This document shows positions 1 to 11,077 of a stretch of 64,000 bases of DNA, in pieces; position 1 is the stretch's first letter; each line of letters opens with the position of its first letter. The notes below the pieces were generated by a model. It had not been told where the DNA came from. It saw only the letters and a program-made list of their open reading frames with translations, and searched no databases. The DNA is taken from assembly GCA_030549775.1 (NCBI GenBank), contig CM060174.1:55962444-56026443 (forward strand), in the 5' to 3' direction. The position numbers and the translations under genes were made by a program. Source of the DNA: Tamarix chinensis. Lineage: Eukaryota; Streptophyta; Magnoliopsida; Caryophyllales; Tamaricaceae.

Positions 1-194
1 GTATGTTTGAAATTCTTTCAAATTATATTTCATTGTTCTTAGCCTTAGCACTTGGTACTGGAACGGTATGAGTGAACCAGTCTAGTACTAAGTGTGGCGG
101 TAATACTCCCAAAGTTCACATTTTATTAATTTGCTTCCGCTAATTTCCTTTTAATTAACAAAATTTTTCAGTAGTGAATTTTGGGGGTGTTACA
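1..194 (+). repeat. 3' end of a long LTR (LTR F), cut by the window start
   Basis: The segment ends in TTTTGGGGGTGTTACA, the typical 3' terminus of the long gypsy-type LTRs in this window. Just upstream it has the block 'ctaagtgtggcggtaa', which matches the tails of the LTRs at 31230-31260 and 62580-62610. The DNA that follows (from 195) belongs to another LTR family, so LTR F was inserted into that LTR. The five bases after the end, AGAAT, are the expected target duplication; the other copy lies outside the window. Confidence 0.75.
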
Positions 195-1112
195 AGAATA
201 GTGTGTAATGTTGAGTAATATAATTCTCTTTGTATGTTTCATTTGATTTCATATTCTTTGTGAATTGAAGTTGTACATGTCCATTCATCTTAGTGAGTTT
301 GGATTTATGTCTTTGATGATATACTTTGTGAATCTCATAAAAGTTATATTTACCTTGGAAGTCTACTTTGTGTGTTTTTCTTGAGGTATCCCAAGTGAGA
401 AAATCTTTATGAATCCTTAGTTGGTAGTTTGGGATTGTTTACTTTGTAAAATCATTTCCATTCATATCCATTTTGTACCCTTTGAGTACAAATTTCATCA
501 TTCGAATTGGACTTTATATATGATGGTGGTTGAATTTTGGGGTGGGCATGTAGATCTACATTAAAAGTTATATGAAAGCCTATATTATCCTTCTTAAAGT
601 TAATCACTTTTCTATACCTTTTGTTCTACTCATTTTGTTGATTTTCTTTTGATTTTTCAACACCATTCTCATCTTCATTTTTCTACTTGTTTTTCTTGAA
701 TTATATCAAGAAACCATTCACTAGCATATATTCATATTTCTAGTACATCCAATATAAAGAAACTCATAAAGCTTTTAATTTCTTTATCCTTTTTAGTTTC
801 TTTCTCTTTCCTTCTCCTTCAAGAATCCAGTAAGATTGTCTGATCTCAAGAATTAGTTGATCTTCAATCTTATCTATGCTTATTCCACCAAGATATTCAT
901 CAAGATATTGATAAACTTCATCAAGATTCCTATAAGTTTGAAGATACACTTTCTTTTCTTTATAAAACCTATTTGGTTTTTATTCTTGTGTATTATATCC
1001 TTTTCTTTTGTGAGTTGTGAGACCACACACCCAAAAACATACCTTTCCTTGAGTTATTTCTATTTTATTATGTTTTGTTTAGGAAGAACATATTCGGTTG
1101 GGTTGTGTATAA
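195..1112 (+). repeat. LTR fragment of the P1 family (copy P2)
   Basis: About 0.9 kb aligns by eye along its whole length with 8804-9715, the 5' LTR of element P1. Shared text includes 'gagtaatataattctcttt', the 'gaaaccattcactagcatat' block and 'ttggttgggttgtgtata'. It starts inside the LTR because LTR F interrupts it, and it stops just before the family's LTR end. The short reading frames here (764-949 minus, 857-1216 plus) are also present in the P1 LTR and are not genes. Confidence 0.8.
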
Positions 1113-1925
1113 AAAAAGACCCTCCTTTTTTTGCGCAAATACCCTACCACATTTTGAATTTTGCTGGCCAAATGGTGTTGCTGGCCAACCCTGACCATAC
1201 ATGCCTTACTCCCTAGTTGTCCCAAAGACCTTACCCTCTCCTCTAAGCTTTATAAATACCTCTCACTAGTTTGAACTCAAAGCTTTTTTCCCAAAACCCT
1301 AAAAATTTACTCCTACGCATTGCCGCCACTTCAGACGCTTCATCTGCCACCGTCGGCCAACTTCGCCGCCTGCTCTACCCACCTAAGTTCTCCCTACGCT
1401 GCCCTCTAACTAATTATGCCTCCCTTCTCCCTCGATTCTCCCTGCACAAGCCACCTCAGCTGTGCAAAGTAGCCCCCTCGACCAACCCCTTCTTCCTCAT
1501 CTATCACCCTTCGCGCTGCCTTTAACCATGAATCCCGCCGTTACCAATGCCCCTTACACCTCCCGAAACCACCTACAGACCCTCCTCTATCTCCCCCTAC
1601 TCTCCTTTTCCTTCTCCTCCCTCTCCTCCTCTCTTTCTCTTCTTCTTCTTCTTCTTTCCCATTCGGCCACCACCGCCGTCGTGCGCCACCACCATTGGCT
1701 GCACTGCCACCCTCATTCTACTCCTCTCCCACTAGTCAGTCGCAAACACCCTTACTTTTTCCCTTTTCTTCTCTTTTTCTAGCCATCGCTGCCACCGCTG
1801 TGTACCACCACGCCAGTGCCGCCTGTCACCACCAGTCTAAGGTGGAACCCTAAACCCCCTTAACCCTTTTATCCTATTTTTACAAGCTTTATTTTATTTT
1901 ATTTTATTTCCATTAGTTTGAATAT

Positions 1926-1937
1926 AATAATAACAAT

Positions 1938-1988
<51 letters not shown>

Positions 1989-1989
1989 A
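1926..1989. repeat. AAC/AAT microsatellite
   Basis: About 20 units of AAC run into AAT units within LTR G, just after the C/T-rich leader. Confidence 0.95.
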
Positions 1990-2618
1990 ATAATAATAAT
2001 ATTATTATTGTTGTTATTATCATTTTTATTATTAGCATTATTTCTATTTTCATTATTATTTTTACTAGAATTAAATATTTAAACCTTATATTATCAACTT
2101 TTACAATATTCCTATTATTTCTTATATGTTTAGCAAAATTAGTAACTAGTTAATGTTGTTATTATTATTATTATTTTATTATTTTATCAAAAACCTAATT
2201 TTAGAATAAATTAGGAATGATAGTATTTTTAGTAGGAGGGAATCTAATCTTTAGTTTCTTCCTTATATAGGTGAGACCTGTCAAAGCCCTAAGGAGGCGT
2301 AGGAGCATGCTCCAAGACCGATATCATTTTAGGTAAGGGTGCAGCTAAGGCCACTTGTATGTAATGTGTTTTTACATGCCTTGTATGTCATGTGCCATGT
2401 TATATGATGTATTTTATGTGTATTGTTATAACTAATTTACGTGCAGTATGACTTGAAGTGGAGGTATGTCCTTGTGATATTTTATGGTATGTGTTTAATA
2501 TGTATAAGTTGTGTTTTTAATGTGTAATGATGTGGCACATAAGACATGCATGCTAGGTTATGGTTATATGTTGATATGGAGTGAAATCAGGTGGAGTTGA
2601 CCTAAGGGTTATATGGAA

Positions 2619-2718
2619 GAATCTAGGGTTTGCATAGAGGAATCTAGGGTTGCATGGAGGAATCTAGGGTTTGCATGGTGAATTTAGGGTTTCACATGGG
2701 AGTTTTAGGGTTTGCATA
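2619..2718 (+). repeat. Five ~20 bp tandem units with telomere-like TTTAGGG
   Basis: Units of the form GAATCTAGGGTTTGCATGGA start near 2619, 2640, 2660, 2680 and 2701. Several contain TTTAGGGTTT, which resembles the plant telomere repeat. They lie in the downstream part of LTR G. Confidence 0.85.
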
Positions 2719-3242
2719 AAAAAGTTTGAAGGGTTATATAGGGTGTGTAAAGTCTGCATGGGAATGGATTTTATGTATGAAAAGTTGATTTGAGGTGTGA
2801 GGAAGATGGTGGAGGTGTTGTTTGGGTGTTTGAATGCTTTAAATGAAAAAAAGTACGTGAGACATTATAAGGGTACATAGGAGACCGATCTAGGGTTTTG
2901 TGTGGCTGGTTAGGGTTGGTGTTGTTACTTAGGGTTTTTGTGATCATACGTGTACTTGGTAAGGAAGGTGTGATAGTAAAGGTGGAATCTATGAGTTGTG
3001 ATGAGAGGTGTGCGAAAATAATTTAAATTGTGTAAGGTGGAGTAGGATGGACCATTTAGGTCTAAACCAGGGTTTCTGGGTAAAAACCCTAAAGAGAGGA
3101 AGTGAGTGAGTAGGAGGTGAAAAAGTAGTGGGCCTTGACCCACATATGTGGAAATGAGTTCTAGTGTGAGTAAGGGTAATGAGGTGTAAATCACTGTACC
3201 ACGTCGCTCTCATCGAGTTTTTATTTCCTATAATTAAGAAAT

Positions 3243-3400
3243 ATAAACAATAAAGTGTACACTCCATGCCCTGAAGTACATAGTTTGTTACATTCGAGAG
3301 AAGATTGTCTTGGTCCATTGGTATGAGGAGTTTGCTCTGTATCCACAGATATAGGTTCAATCTTCATCTGTCTCGAGATACATTGCTACTTGCTAGTGGT
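3243..3400 (+). repeat. tRNA-like repeat, possible SINE, copy 1
   Basis: The core 'cttggtccattggtatgagg' resembles a pol III A box (TGG..NATGGTA.GAG). About 35 bases later 'ataggttcaatc' resembles a B box (GGTTCRANTC), as in tRNA-derived SINEs. A diverged second copy at 3628-3780 shares flanking text on both sides, so the pair could also be a ~385 bp segmental duplication. No poly-A tail or target duplication was clear. Confidence 0.5.
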
Positions 3401-3627
3401 GAAAAGTGTGCACTAATTTATACAATCTTAGTATAAGAATTAATTCCACACAAAAATTACTAGTTAAAATTTATCTCGTTATAGTTAACTATAATGATAA
3501 ACACTTTTTTTTTAATAATCTTGAGACACATTTACAATTTATTTAAGTCATGTTAACGTAGGATAGTATTGACTGTGACATTTAAGTAAATATATTTTTA
3601 ATTAAAAAATATGTTACATTTTATATA

Positions 3628-3780
3628 TAAAATAGTATACACACTTTATCCTAGAACACATAGTATATTACATTCGAGAAAAGATTGTATTGATCTAATC
3701 GTACAAGATGTTTGCACTATAGCCACAGACCGAGGTTTGATTTATATTCATCTTTGGATATATCACGATTGATGAAATGA
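3628..3780 (+). repeat. tRNA-like repeat, possible SINE, copy 2
   Basis: This is a diverged copy of 3243-3400. It shares 'ttacattcgag.aaagattg' and then 'gaggtttgattt' at the B-box position. The first half of the tRNA-like core has decayed. Confidence 0.5.
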
Positions 3781-3825
3781 TACATGATTTTTTTTAAAAG
3801 TGATACCGGCATAAAATAGGCAGTA

Positions 3826-4203
3826 ATGCTATATACCAAAAATCAAAACCCAATTTTTTTTTAAAAAATATACATATTAATACATTAATATTAATTTTTA
3901 TTAATAATTAAATAATATAAACTAATAATAATATACGATAAAAGAAAATTATGGCATAAAAGTGTAATAAATTCATTATTAGTATTATTTTTATTATAAT
4001 CATCATTATTATTGTTATTATAACAAAAAAAAGATTCACATTTTTTTGTGTCCTAATTTTATTTTATTTTATTTTATATTATTATTAATTTGTATTACTT
4101 AATTATTAATTAAAAATAAAATTAATACACTAATATATATATTTTTAGCAAAATTTGATTTTTAGTTTGGGTTTTAAATTTAGATAAGTAGCATTATTCT
4201 AAA
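3826..4203. mobile_element. Fold-back MITE, copy 1
   Basis: The left half (from 'taatgctatatacc') and the reverse complement of the right half (from 'taatgctacttatc') align over about 150 bases, so the whole ~375 bp segment would fold into one long hairpin with an AT-rich loop. There is no coding capacity. A second copy lies at 7487-7790. Confidence 0.65.
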
Positions 4204-4719
4204 ATAGGGTTGGAAGTACTGGTCTCTTAAAAAATATGTTACATCCCATCTGCAAGATAATGGTATTTATAAATAAATAATTACAAATCCACCTCAAAAT
4301 GTGGGTTCATATTCACATCCATCTGCGGCCTCACCAACGCCAATCTTGTGCCTATCTATAAACTACAAAAGCAAAAACAAAATAAGAGTTTCGGTCCAGC
4401 ACTTCTCTGACCATTGTTGGACCTTTATGCTGAAATAGCCTCCACGTTCAGCCGTCGTCCTTGTCCCTCTTCTATTGTCGTCCTACACTGATTATAAATA
4501 AAATTATAATAATCATAATACTAACAATATTATTGTTATTAAAATTATTATTATCATTTGTTAAAAAAATAAAATTAACAAGAAAGTAATATTGATGACA
4601 TTATCACTATCAATAAACTAATAATAATAATATTTTATTAATATCATTATTAATTTTTTAATAAATAATAATATTATTATAATTATTATTAACACTACTA
4701 ATAATATTATTAACATTAC

Positions 4720-4751
<32 letters not shown>

Positions 4752-4766
4752 TTTACATTAATAATA
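4204..4766. other. AT-rich spacer with a small GC-richer island
   Basis: 4290-4490 is less AT-rich and contains 'ctatctataaactac' followed by a C/T-rich stretch, which could be a scrap of LTR promoter and leader. The rest is AAT/ATT-rich, with an AAT microsatellite at about 4716-4750. No gene is seen. Confidence 0.5.
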
Positions 4767-5356
4767 CACTACAAAAAAATCCATTTTTAGCAACGATAGT
4801 TTTTATTGCTAAAGATAGAAAGTCATTGTAAAAAATATATATTACAATAACATTTTTTGTTGCGGGGTCGTTACGCGTTATGGCGTTACAAAAAAATAAA
4901 GCAATAATAATGATCGTTGCAAAAAAAAGTAATTAAATGCAACATAAATTGTCATTGCCAAATAAATATCATTGTAATACATTACTTTACCTATCTACAT
5001 GTTTTTATATATTGCAACGACTTTTGTCATTAATAAATATTGATCCTACTTCGGCAACAATTTATGTTGTTGCAAGAACCTGTAATTAGCAATGACTTTT
5101 GTCGTTGGAAAAAACTTGGTTGTAGTCTGGCAACAATTTATATCACTGCGAAAGCTTGTTATTTGCAACTATAAAAGTTGTTGCAAAAGAATAGCATATT
5201 ATAGCAACAATATTTATCGTTGCAAAACACATTAATTGCAAAGACTTAGGTTGTTGCAAAAAATTGAATATACTTTAGAAACAAAAAATTACAAAATATT
5301 TCGAGTCAATACGACCACATAGGGGATACCTGATAGCACCCAAGACCCACAAATTT

Positions 5357-5648
5357 CTAACACCCCGAGTCGAAATGACTATGCGATGCCACTTGGTATC
5401 CACCTAGGCCCACAAGAACTGCGAGGGATATCGTGGAGCACTTTTGGATTGATCGACTAGCCTCATAAATCAACACGAGTCCTTTCCAAAACTTCCCATG
5501 AGGGTTACCCATTTTAAAAATTACTCCACGGCAAGCACACTTAACTGTTGGGTTCTTATGACATAATCACTAAAAGGATGATATATTATATTGATATAAG
5601 TAGTCATATCAATCCTTATAATATTTCACTCAATTTGGGGTTATTACA
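5357..5648 (-). mobile_element. Cassandra-like TRIM, probable solo LTR
   Basis: On the minus strand the segment starts TGTAATAACCCC and ends CGGGGTGTTAG, i.e. near-canonical LTR ends (TG...CA decayed), 292 bp long. Inside it lies a diverged half of 5S rRNA. Known Cassandra TRIM elements carry 5S rRNA sequence in LTRs of about this length, so I infer a solo LTR of that group. The ~70 bases at 5300-5356 repeat the distal part of the LTR ('cgagtcaatacgacc'), pointing to a local duplication. No flanking target duplication was identified. Confidence 0.6.
5471..5560 (-). other. 5S rRNA-derived sequence (not a functional 5S gene)
   Basis: Read on the minus strand this has the 3' half of plant 5S rRNA in order: AGAACCCAACAGTTAAG, TGTGCTTG, GGAGTA, ATGGGTAACC, TGGGAAGT, and CTCGTGTTG. 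It covers the internal control region (box C area), but with several substitutions and no 5' half, so it is a derived copy within an LTR. Confidence 0.75.
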
Positions 5649-5739
5649 CTTTATCATTGCAAAAAATACATAATTGCAACAATAAAGTCATTGCAAAAAA
5701 TTGTTGACAATTTCTTTTGCAACAACTTGTTGTTGCGTT

Positions 5740-6720
5740 AAAATAGTCTAAATATTTACAACAAGTATATTTGTTGCAATAAATCCAATCAATATTTTGT
5801 AATAAAAAAAGGTCATGAAAATGTTTTATATATTGCAACAAATGAATGTCATTGCAAATAAACTATCGCATATATTGCAACGACAAATATCATTGCAGAT
5901 AAACCATCGAATATATTGCAACGAAAAATATCCTTGCAAAACATATAAATGTTATTGCATTAAAATAATGTAAATACTTGCAACAAGTATAGTAGTTGCA
6001 ATAAATCCAATCAATATTTTACAACAAAAAAAAAGTTGTTGCAAAATTGTTTTATATATTGCAACAAATGAATGTCGTTGTAAATAAACTATTGCATATA
6101 TTACAATGACAAGTGTCGTTACAGATAAACCATCGCATATATTGCAACAAAAAATGTCGTTGCAAAAAATATAAATGTTATTGCGTTAAAATAATATAAA
6201 TATTTGCAATAAGTATAGTCATTGCAATAAATCCAATCAATATTTTGCAATAAAGAAAAGGTTGTTGCAAAAATATTTTGTATATTGCAATATATAAATG
6301 TCGTTGCAAATAACCATTGCATATATTACAACTACAAATATCGCTGCAAAACATATAAATGTCATTGCATTAAAAAATATAAACATTTACAACAAGTATA
6401 GTCGTTGCAATAAATCCAATCAAAATTTTGCAATAAAAAAAGTCGTTGCAAAAACATTTTTTATATTACAACATATAAATGTCGTTGCAAATAAACTATC
6501 ACATATATTGCAATGACAAATGTCGTTGCAAAACATATAAATATCATTACGTTAAAATAATATAAATATTTGCAACAAGTAGAGTTGTTGTAATAAATTC
6601 AATCAATAAATTGCAACAAAAAAATTTGTTACAAAAATATTTTATATATTGCAATATATAAACGTCGTTGCAAATAAACTATCACATATATTGCAACAAC
6701 AAATATCATTGCAAAACATT
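5740..6720. repeat. Subterminal tandem array of the CACTA element
   Basis: The landmark 'aatccaatcaatattttg' recurs near 5782, 6005, 6229, 6413 and 6597, giving a period of about 223 bp that shortens to 184 bp. Each unit carries several TTGCAACGACA / TGTCGTTGCAA pairs, so the array is rich in small inverted repeats. Confidence 0.85.
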
Positions 6721-6868
6721 TCCTAATAATTACCTTATAAATGAATTGGTTTTGGCAACAACTTTTTGTAATGTCATAAAACTGTCATTGCCAAATGATC
6801 ATTTTTTGCAACAACAAAGTGTTGTCGTTGTAAAAGTTTTGTTACTATAAAAGAATTTTCTTATAGTA

Positions 6869-7171
6869 ATATTATTAGAACTACTACTACTACTACTAAT
6901 AATAATAATATCATCATCATTTCTTTATCCATCTTATTATTATCATAATTATTTTAAATATTAACATTAATATGAATATTATTAGTCTTAATATTAGAAA
7001 TATTTTTACTATTTCTAGTGATAGGAATAATCATAATAATACTAAAATTATTGATATTATTTATATTGAAGTTATTAGTTTTACATAAGTTTATATAATA
7101 TTTTTATTATTAACATTTTTTCTAAGAATAGTCTTATTATTTCCATTCTTATTCTTACTACTAGCATTATA

Positions 7172-7210
<39 letters not shown>

Positions 7211-7486
7211 AATAAAATTAATAATGTTAATCTTATTCTAAATATTTATATCGATATGATATAGATGAATAAGAATATGTTTTGAACTTTTAATATTTAA
7301 TTATCATTTCTATAATATATATACATTAACATAGTTTTTTGAGTTTGTTTTTATAGAAAATTATATAATTTTATATAGAAAAATAAAGATGCTTTATAAT
7401 ATAAAAAAAATAAATATATAAAAAAAATAGTTTTCTAAAAGCAGGTGATACTTCATCCATTTTTGAAAGGTCTTAATATCGTAAAA
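6869..7486. other. AT-rich non-coding DNA with AAT microsatellite
   Basis: ACT/AAT and ATT trinucleotide runs occur at about 6884-6912 and 7168-7209. No gene, LTR or transposon end is recognised. Confidence 0.7.
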
Positions 7487-7790
7487 AATGCTATTCACCC
7501 AAACTTAAAACCCTATCCAAAAATCAAACTCCTCTAAAATCAAGTAAATAATACAAACTAATAACAATACAAAAAATAAAAAATTATAGCACACAAAAGG
7601 TATAAAAAAATAATTTTAACAATAAAAACAATAATGATGATGACATAAATAATTCTAATAATAAATTTATTATAATTTTTATGCCATGATTTTATTTTTA
7701 TTTTGTGTAGTTATTAGTTTGTATTCTTAAATTATCAATAAAAAATAAATTTAGTACACTAATATACATATTTTTAGATGATTTTTTTTT
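7487..7790. mobile_element. Fold-back MITE, copy 2, right end lost
   Basis: This is the same family as 3826-4203: 'aatgctattcaccc' at the left, the 'aatacaaactaataacaata' block, and its complement 'tattagtttgtattcttaaa' on the right. The right terminus is missing exactly where LTR H begins (TGTAATACCCC at 7791), so LTR H appears to have entered this MITE. Confidence 0.6.
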
Positions 7791-8380
7791 TGTAATACCC
7801 CTTTGAAAATCATTCACATGACGACCATTATTTTGGTTATCTTGTTAATATAATTATGACATGATTTGTATATTAAATGCATTAAATATACACACAAATT
7901 ATTCACCTATGAAAACTATATCTTGCAAAAATCCTAATCACTAGTCTCCCAAATAGTCAATTGTTTGGGTCATCTAATCAAATAGTTGGCATATGACCGC
8001 GACGGTCTTAGCCTTAGCTTAGACATATCGGCTGGTTTAGACCAAACCTATCAACTAGTTTCTAGAATAGTCAATCAATTGGGTTGATTAGTCGATTGGT
8101 CCTTGACCACTATGAAGGTTTGGCAACACCTAAACCATTTGACTAGTCTATACAACCGACCGAATGTTCATCATTACCAATAAATTGGTCCTTGGAACCT
8201 ATCAACTAGTCTGGTGTAGAAATGAATTACTTGCCTATTTCTTTCCAAATGTGATACTTTGAGTTTCCTAATGCATGTAAGGTAACCTAAGATGTTAGTA
8301 TCTATTATTTTACCTGGCTAATTGAATTTAATGATGGATTCAAGTTAGTAACAATTCATCCTAGGTTGATCTTAACCTAG
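7791..8380 (+). repeat. 5' part of a long LTR (LTR H) with palindromic-motif cluster
   Basis: It begins TGTAATACCCC, the LTR start also seen at 43656, 28363 and, reversed, 50734. About 150-430 bases in, it has a cluster of degenerate motifs such as 'tcaatcaattgggttg' and 'gattagtcgattggtcc', matching clusters at the same distance from the start of the M1 and Q LTRs. It is cut at 8381 by the P1 element. Confidence 0.65.
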
Positions 8381-9731
8381 TGATGCGGCAGGTGCATCCT
8401 CATTCATACATCTAAACAAATGTTTTGGATATGGTTTAGATGTTTCTTAAAATTATTGGGGGGTTATATTTTTCAAGTTTCAAACATTTTCTTGAAGATT
8501 CAAGCATAAATTGTGGAACCTTGCAAAATAGTTAATTTTGTGCAACCAAACGAAGCCTTACTAAGTTTGATAATGTGTTGAAAAGTCAAAGATCACAAGA
8601 TGATATCTTAGACATAGAGAAACATAAATGCAACGTGGGGGTTTACAATTAGTTTGGCTAGACACTAATTAGCTAAGGTTTCCTAAATAGTTAGGATTTG
8701 TGCTTAATTAATTCCCTCCTTATCCCAACTTGTAGTCTAGCTTGATGCTTAGATATTTCGTAGGTTATGCCTATATATATGACATACATCTGACCTTGTA
8801 TGAGAATAGAGTGTAATGTTGAGTAATATAATTCTCTTTGTGTGGTTCATTTGATTTCATATTCTTTGTGAATTGAAGTTTTACATGTCCATCCATCTTA
8901 GTGACTTTGGATTTATGTCTTTGAAGATATACTTTATGAATCTCTTAAAAGTTATTTTTACCTTGGAGTTCTACTTTGTGTGTTTTTCTTAAGGGATCCC
9001 AATTGAGCAAATCTTTATGAATCCTTAGTTGGTAGTTTGGGATTGTTTACTTTGTAAAATCACTTTCATTCATATCCATTTCCTACCCTTTGAATGCAAA
9101 TTTCATTATTCGAATTGGAGTTGATATATGATGGTGGTTGAATGTTGGAGTGGACATGTAGATCCGCATCAAAATTTATATCAAAGGCTATATATTTTCT
9201 TTCTTAAAGTTAATCACTTTTCTATACCTTTTATTCTACTCATTTTGTTGAATTTCTTTCGACTTTTCTATACCATTCTTATCTTCATTTTGTATTTTTT
9301 TTTCTTTTATTATACCAAGAAACCATTCACTAGCATATATTCATCTTGCTAGTACATCTCATATCAAGAAACTCATCAAGTTTTTGATTTCTTTATCCTT
9401 CTTGGTTTCTTTATCTTTCCTTCTCCTTCAAGAATCCAGCAAGATTGTATGATCTCTAAAATTAGTTGATGTTCAATCTTTTCTATGCATATTCCACGAA
9501 GATCTTTGTCAAGATATTGATGAACTTCATCAAGATTCCCATAAGTTTGAAGATACACTTTCTTCTCTTCATAAAACCTATTTGGTTTTTATTCTTGTGT
9601 TTTACATCCTTTTCTTTTGTGAGTTCTGTGACCACAAAAAAAAACATACCTTTCCTTGAGTTATTTCTATTTGATTGTGTTTTGTTTGGGAAGAAAATAT
9701 TTGGTTGGGTTGTGTATACAAAATTAATTCA
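8381..9731 (+). repeat. 5' LTR of gypsy-type element P1
   Basis: It begins TGATGCGGCAGGTGCATCC and matches the 3' LTR, which begins TGATGTAGGTGCATCC at 11213. It ends '...aattca' just before a weak tRNA-Met-type primer-binding site. The LTR is ~1.35 kb. A second genomic copy of its downstream two-thirds lies at 195-1112. Confidence 0.75.
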
Positions 9732-9736
9732 CTTAT

Positions 9737-9748
9737 TGGTATTCTTCA
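9737..9748 (+). other. Degenerate primer-binding site of P1
   Basis: TGGTAT follows the LTR end after five bases, at the position where elements N (32284) and E (23319) have TGGTATC-like sites complementary to initiator tRNA-Met. The remainder no longer matches. Confidence 0.4.
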
Positions 9749-9764
9749 CTTCCACCGAAAACAA

Positions 9765-10827
9765 ATGGCTAGTGATGTTGTAATGAGGTCTTTACTTGAG
9801 ACCATAACGAAGATGCACATGCAAGTACAACATATAGATGATCAATGACAAGCATATCCAAATAGATATGAAGGCATGTTGAGGAATGCATCACAAGTTA
9901 GAGGATGGTGTTCAAACAAATGATTGGAACATATAGAATATGTGGATGGTAGCGCATCTAGTGGATTCATTAGAAGAAATCCAAGGAATGATCATCATGA
10001 TGATGAGAAGAACATCAAAGTTGAAATTCCAAAATTTTATAGAGAGTTGGATGCCGAGGTGTTTATTGGTTAGATGCAAACAATGGAGTCTATTTTTGAG
10101 TTCAAAGAGTATGAAGATCAAATGAGATATAAGATTGGATTACTCAAACTAAGAAAGTTTTCCAGAACTATGTTTGATCATCTCAAGAGGAGTAGAGGAA
10201 GTTAAGGCAAACAAAAGATTAAGTTTTGGAAAAAATTGAAGAAAAATATGAAGAGGAAGTTTATCAAAAGAGAGTTTGAGAAAGACAACTTCATCAAAAT
10301 GATTTCCTCGTGGCAAGGAACTTCAAGTGTGTAAGAGTATGCAAAAGAGTTCAAAAATTTTTCCTTAATATGTGATATTCAAGAGAGAATGGAGCAAACT
10401 TGTGCAAGTATCCTGGGAGGATTCAATTTCAACATTGGAGACAAGGTGAAGGTTTCATTATATGACTCACTTGAAGACATGATCAAGTTACCATTGAAGT
10501 TTGAAAAATAACTTAAGAAGAACTAGATAATATCCAAGCCTATTTCATCAATTTTATATGATATTACTTCTAGTTCAAACATAAGTATGGAAGAAAAAAG
10601 GTTACTGCCATGTGAAGATAGAAAGAAAGATAAGGTGGTTAAAGATGTACACAAGTAATGTTATAATTGTAGAGGTTATGGGCATTTTTCCAAAGAATGC
10701 TCTAACAAGTGCACATTGACATCAAAAGAAATTGAAGTGGCAAGAAAATAGGAAAAGAAGGAAGAATTCTAAGATTATTCTGGTGATGGATGGAGGATAA
10801 ACATGTTTCATGATGAAGAAAATTGAA
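9765..10827 (+). pseudogene. P1 gag pseudogene (capsid and zinc knuckle)
   Basis: The frame opens with ATG GCT AGT (M-A-S), like the gag of element N at 33300, and then runs through recognisable gag text despite many stops and frameshifts. A block around 10390-10500 reads MEQTCASILGGF and then YDSLEDMIKL, matching N (MEQRCARYLGGL, YDSLDDLIKL) and M2. A complete CCHC zinc knuckle (C-Y-N-C, then G-H-F-S-K-E-C) is at about 10659-10704. The acidic tail ends near 10827. Protease, reverse transcriptase and integrase are absent; the sequence passes directly to the 3' LTR. P1 is therefore a gag-only deletion derivative and could only have moved with enzymes supplied by a relative. Confidence 0.75.
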
Positions 10828-11046
10828 ACCTTTGAAGAGCATGTTAAGTATTATCCTTAGGTTTCTTTTTCTTATATGGTTTGACATTGGCATTTCAGCC
10901 ATTGTGTTATTTGAAGCTTCTTGATGATTTGAAGCATCGGGATTAAGATTTTCATGGTTTGGATTTCATACATAAGCATAAAGTTAAAGGTTGATTCAAA
11001 GCCATATGCAATGTTTGATGATCATGATGTATTTGGTTATGAGGTG

Positions 11047-11077
<31 letters not shown>

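Larger units (their letters stand above)
1113..3230 (+). repeat. Truncated long LTR (LTR G) with TATA box and C/T-rich leader
   Basis: A TATAAATACC box near 1250 is followed by a C/T-rich, CCACCACCGCC-rich stretch (1270-1850), an AAC microsatellite, and then 'ggtgagacctgtcaaag...ttaggtaagggtgcagc' at 2270-2340. The same order of parts is seen in LTR E (C/T-rich 18960-19820, then 'tcggtaaggatac') and LTR A. The proline/serine/leucine-rich reading frames at 1271-1782 come from this C/T-rich leader and have no recognisable domain. Neither terminus is present, so this is a fragment. Confidence 0.55.
4767..6868. mobile_element. Non-autonomous CACTA (En/Spm-type) transposon
   Basis: The left end reads CACTACAAAAAAATCC. 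The right end, read inward on the minus strand, is TACTATAAGAAAATTC, so the terminal inverted repeats are imperfect and the right one has a C-to-T change at its first base. A 3 bp duplication, ATA, sits at 4764-4766 and 6869-6871, as expected for CACTA elements. Both ends are packed with copies of TTGCAACGAC and its complement, acting like the subterminal transposase-binding repeats of this superfamily. No transposase reading frame is present: the small frames at 5644-6850 are read-throughs of the repeats. It carries a 5S-derived LTR at 5357-5648. Confidence 0.8.

Noticed and set aside
2619..2718. Interstitial telomere
   Set aside because: The units are ~20 bp and only partly contain TTTAGGG. 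This is an LTR-internal tandem repeat.
5471..5560. A functional 5S rRNA gene
   Set aside because: Only the 3' half is present, with many substitutions, inside an LTR-like unit.
5644..6322. Cysteine/asparagine-rich minus-strand reading frames (CNKYT-like repeats)
   Set aside because: They are translations of the TTGCAACGAC subterminal repeats.
5740..6720. Regular repeats resembling a CRISPR array
   Set aside because: The units are contiguous 184-224 bp repeats with no unique spacers. They lie inside a CACTA element in a plant-type genome.
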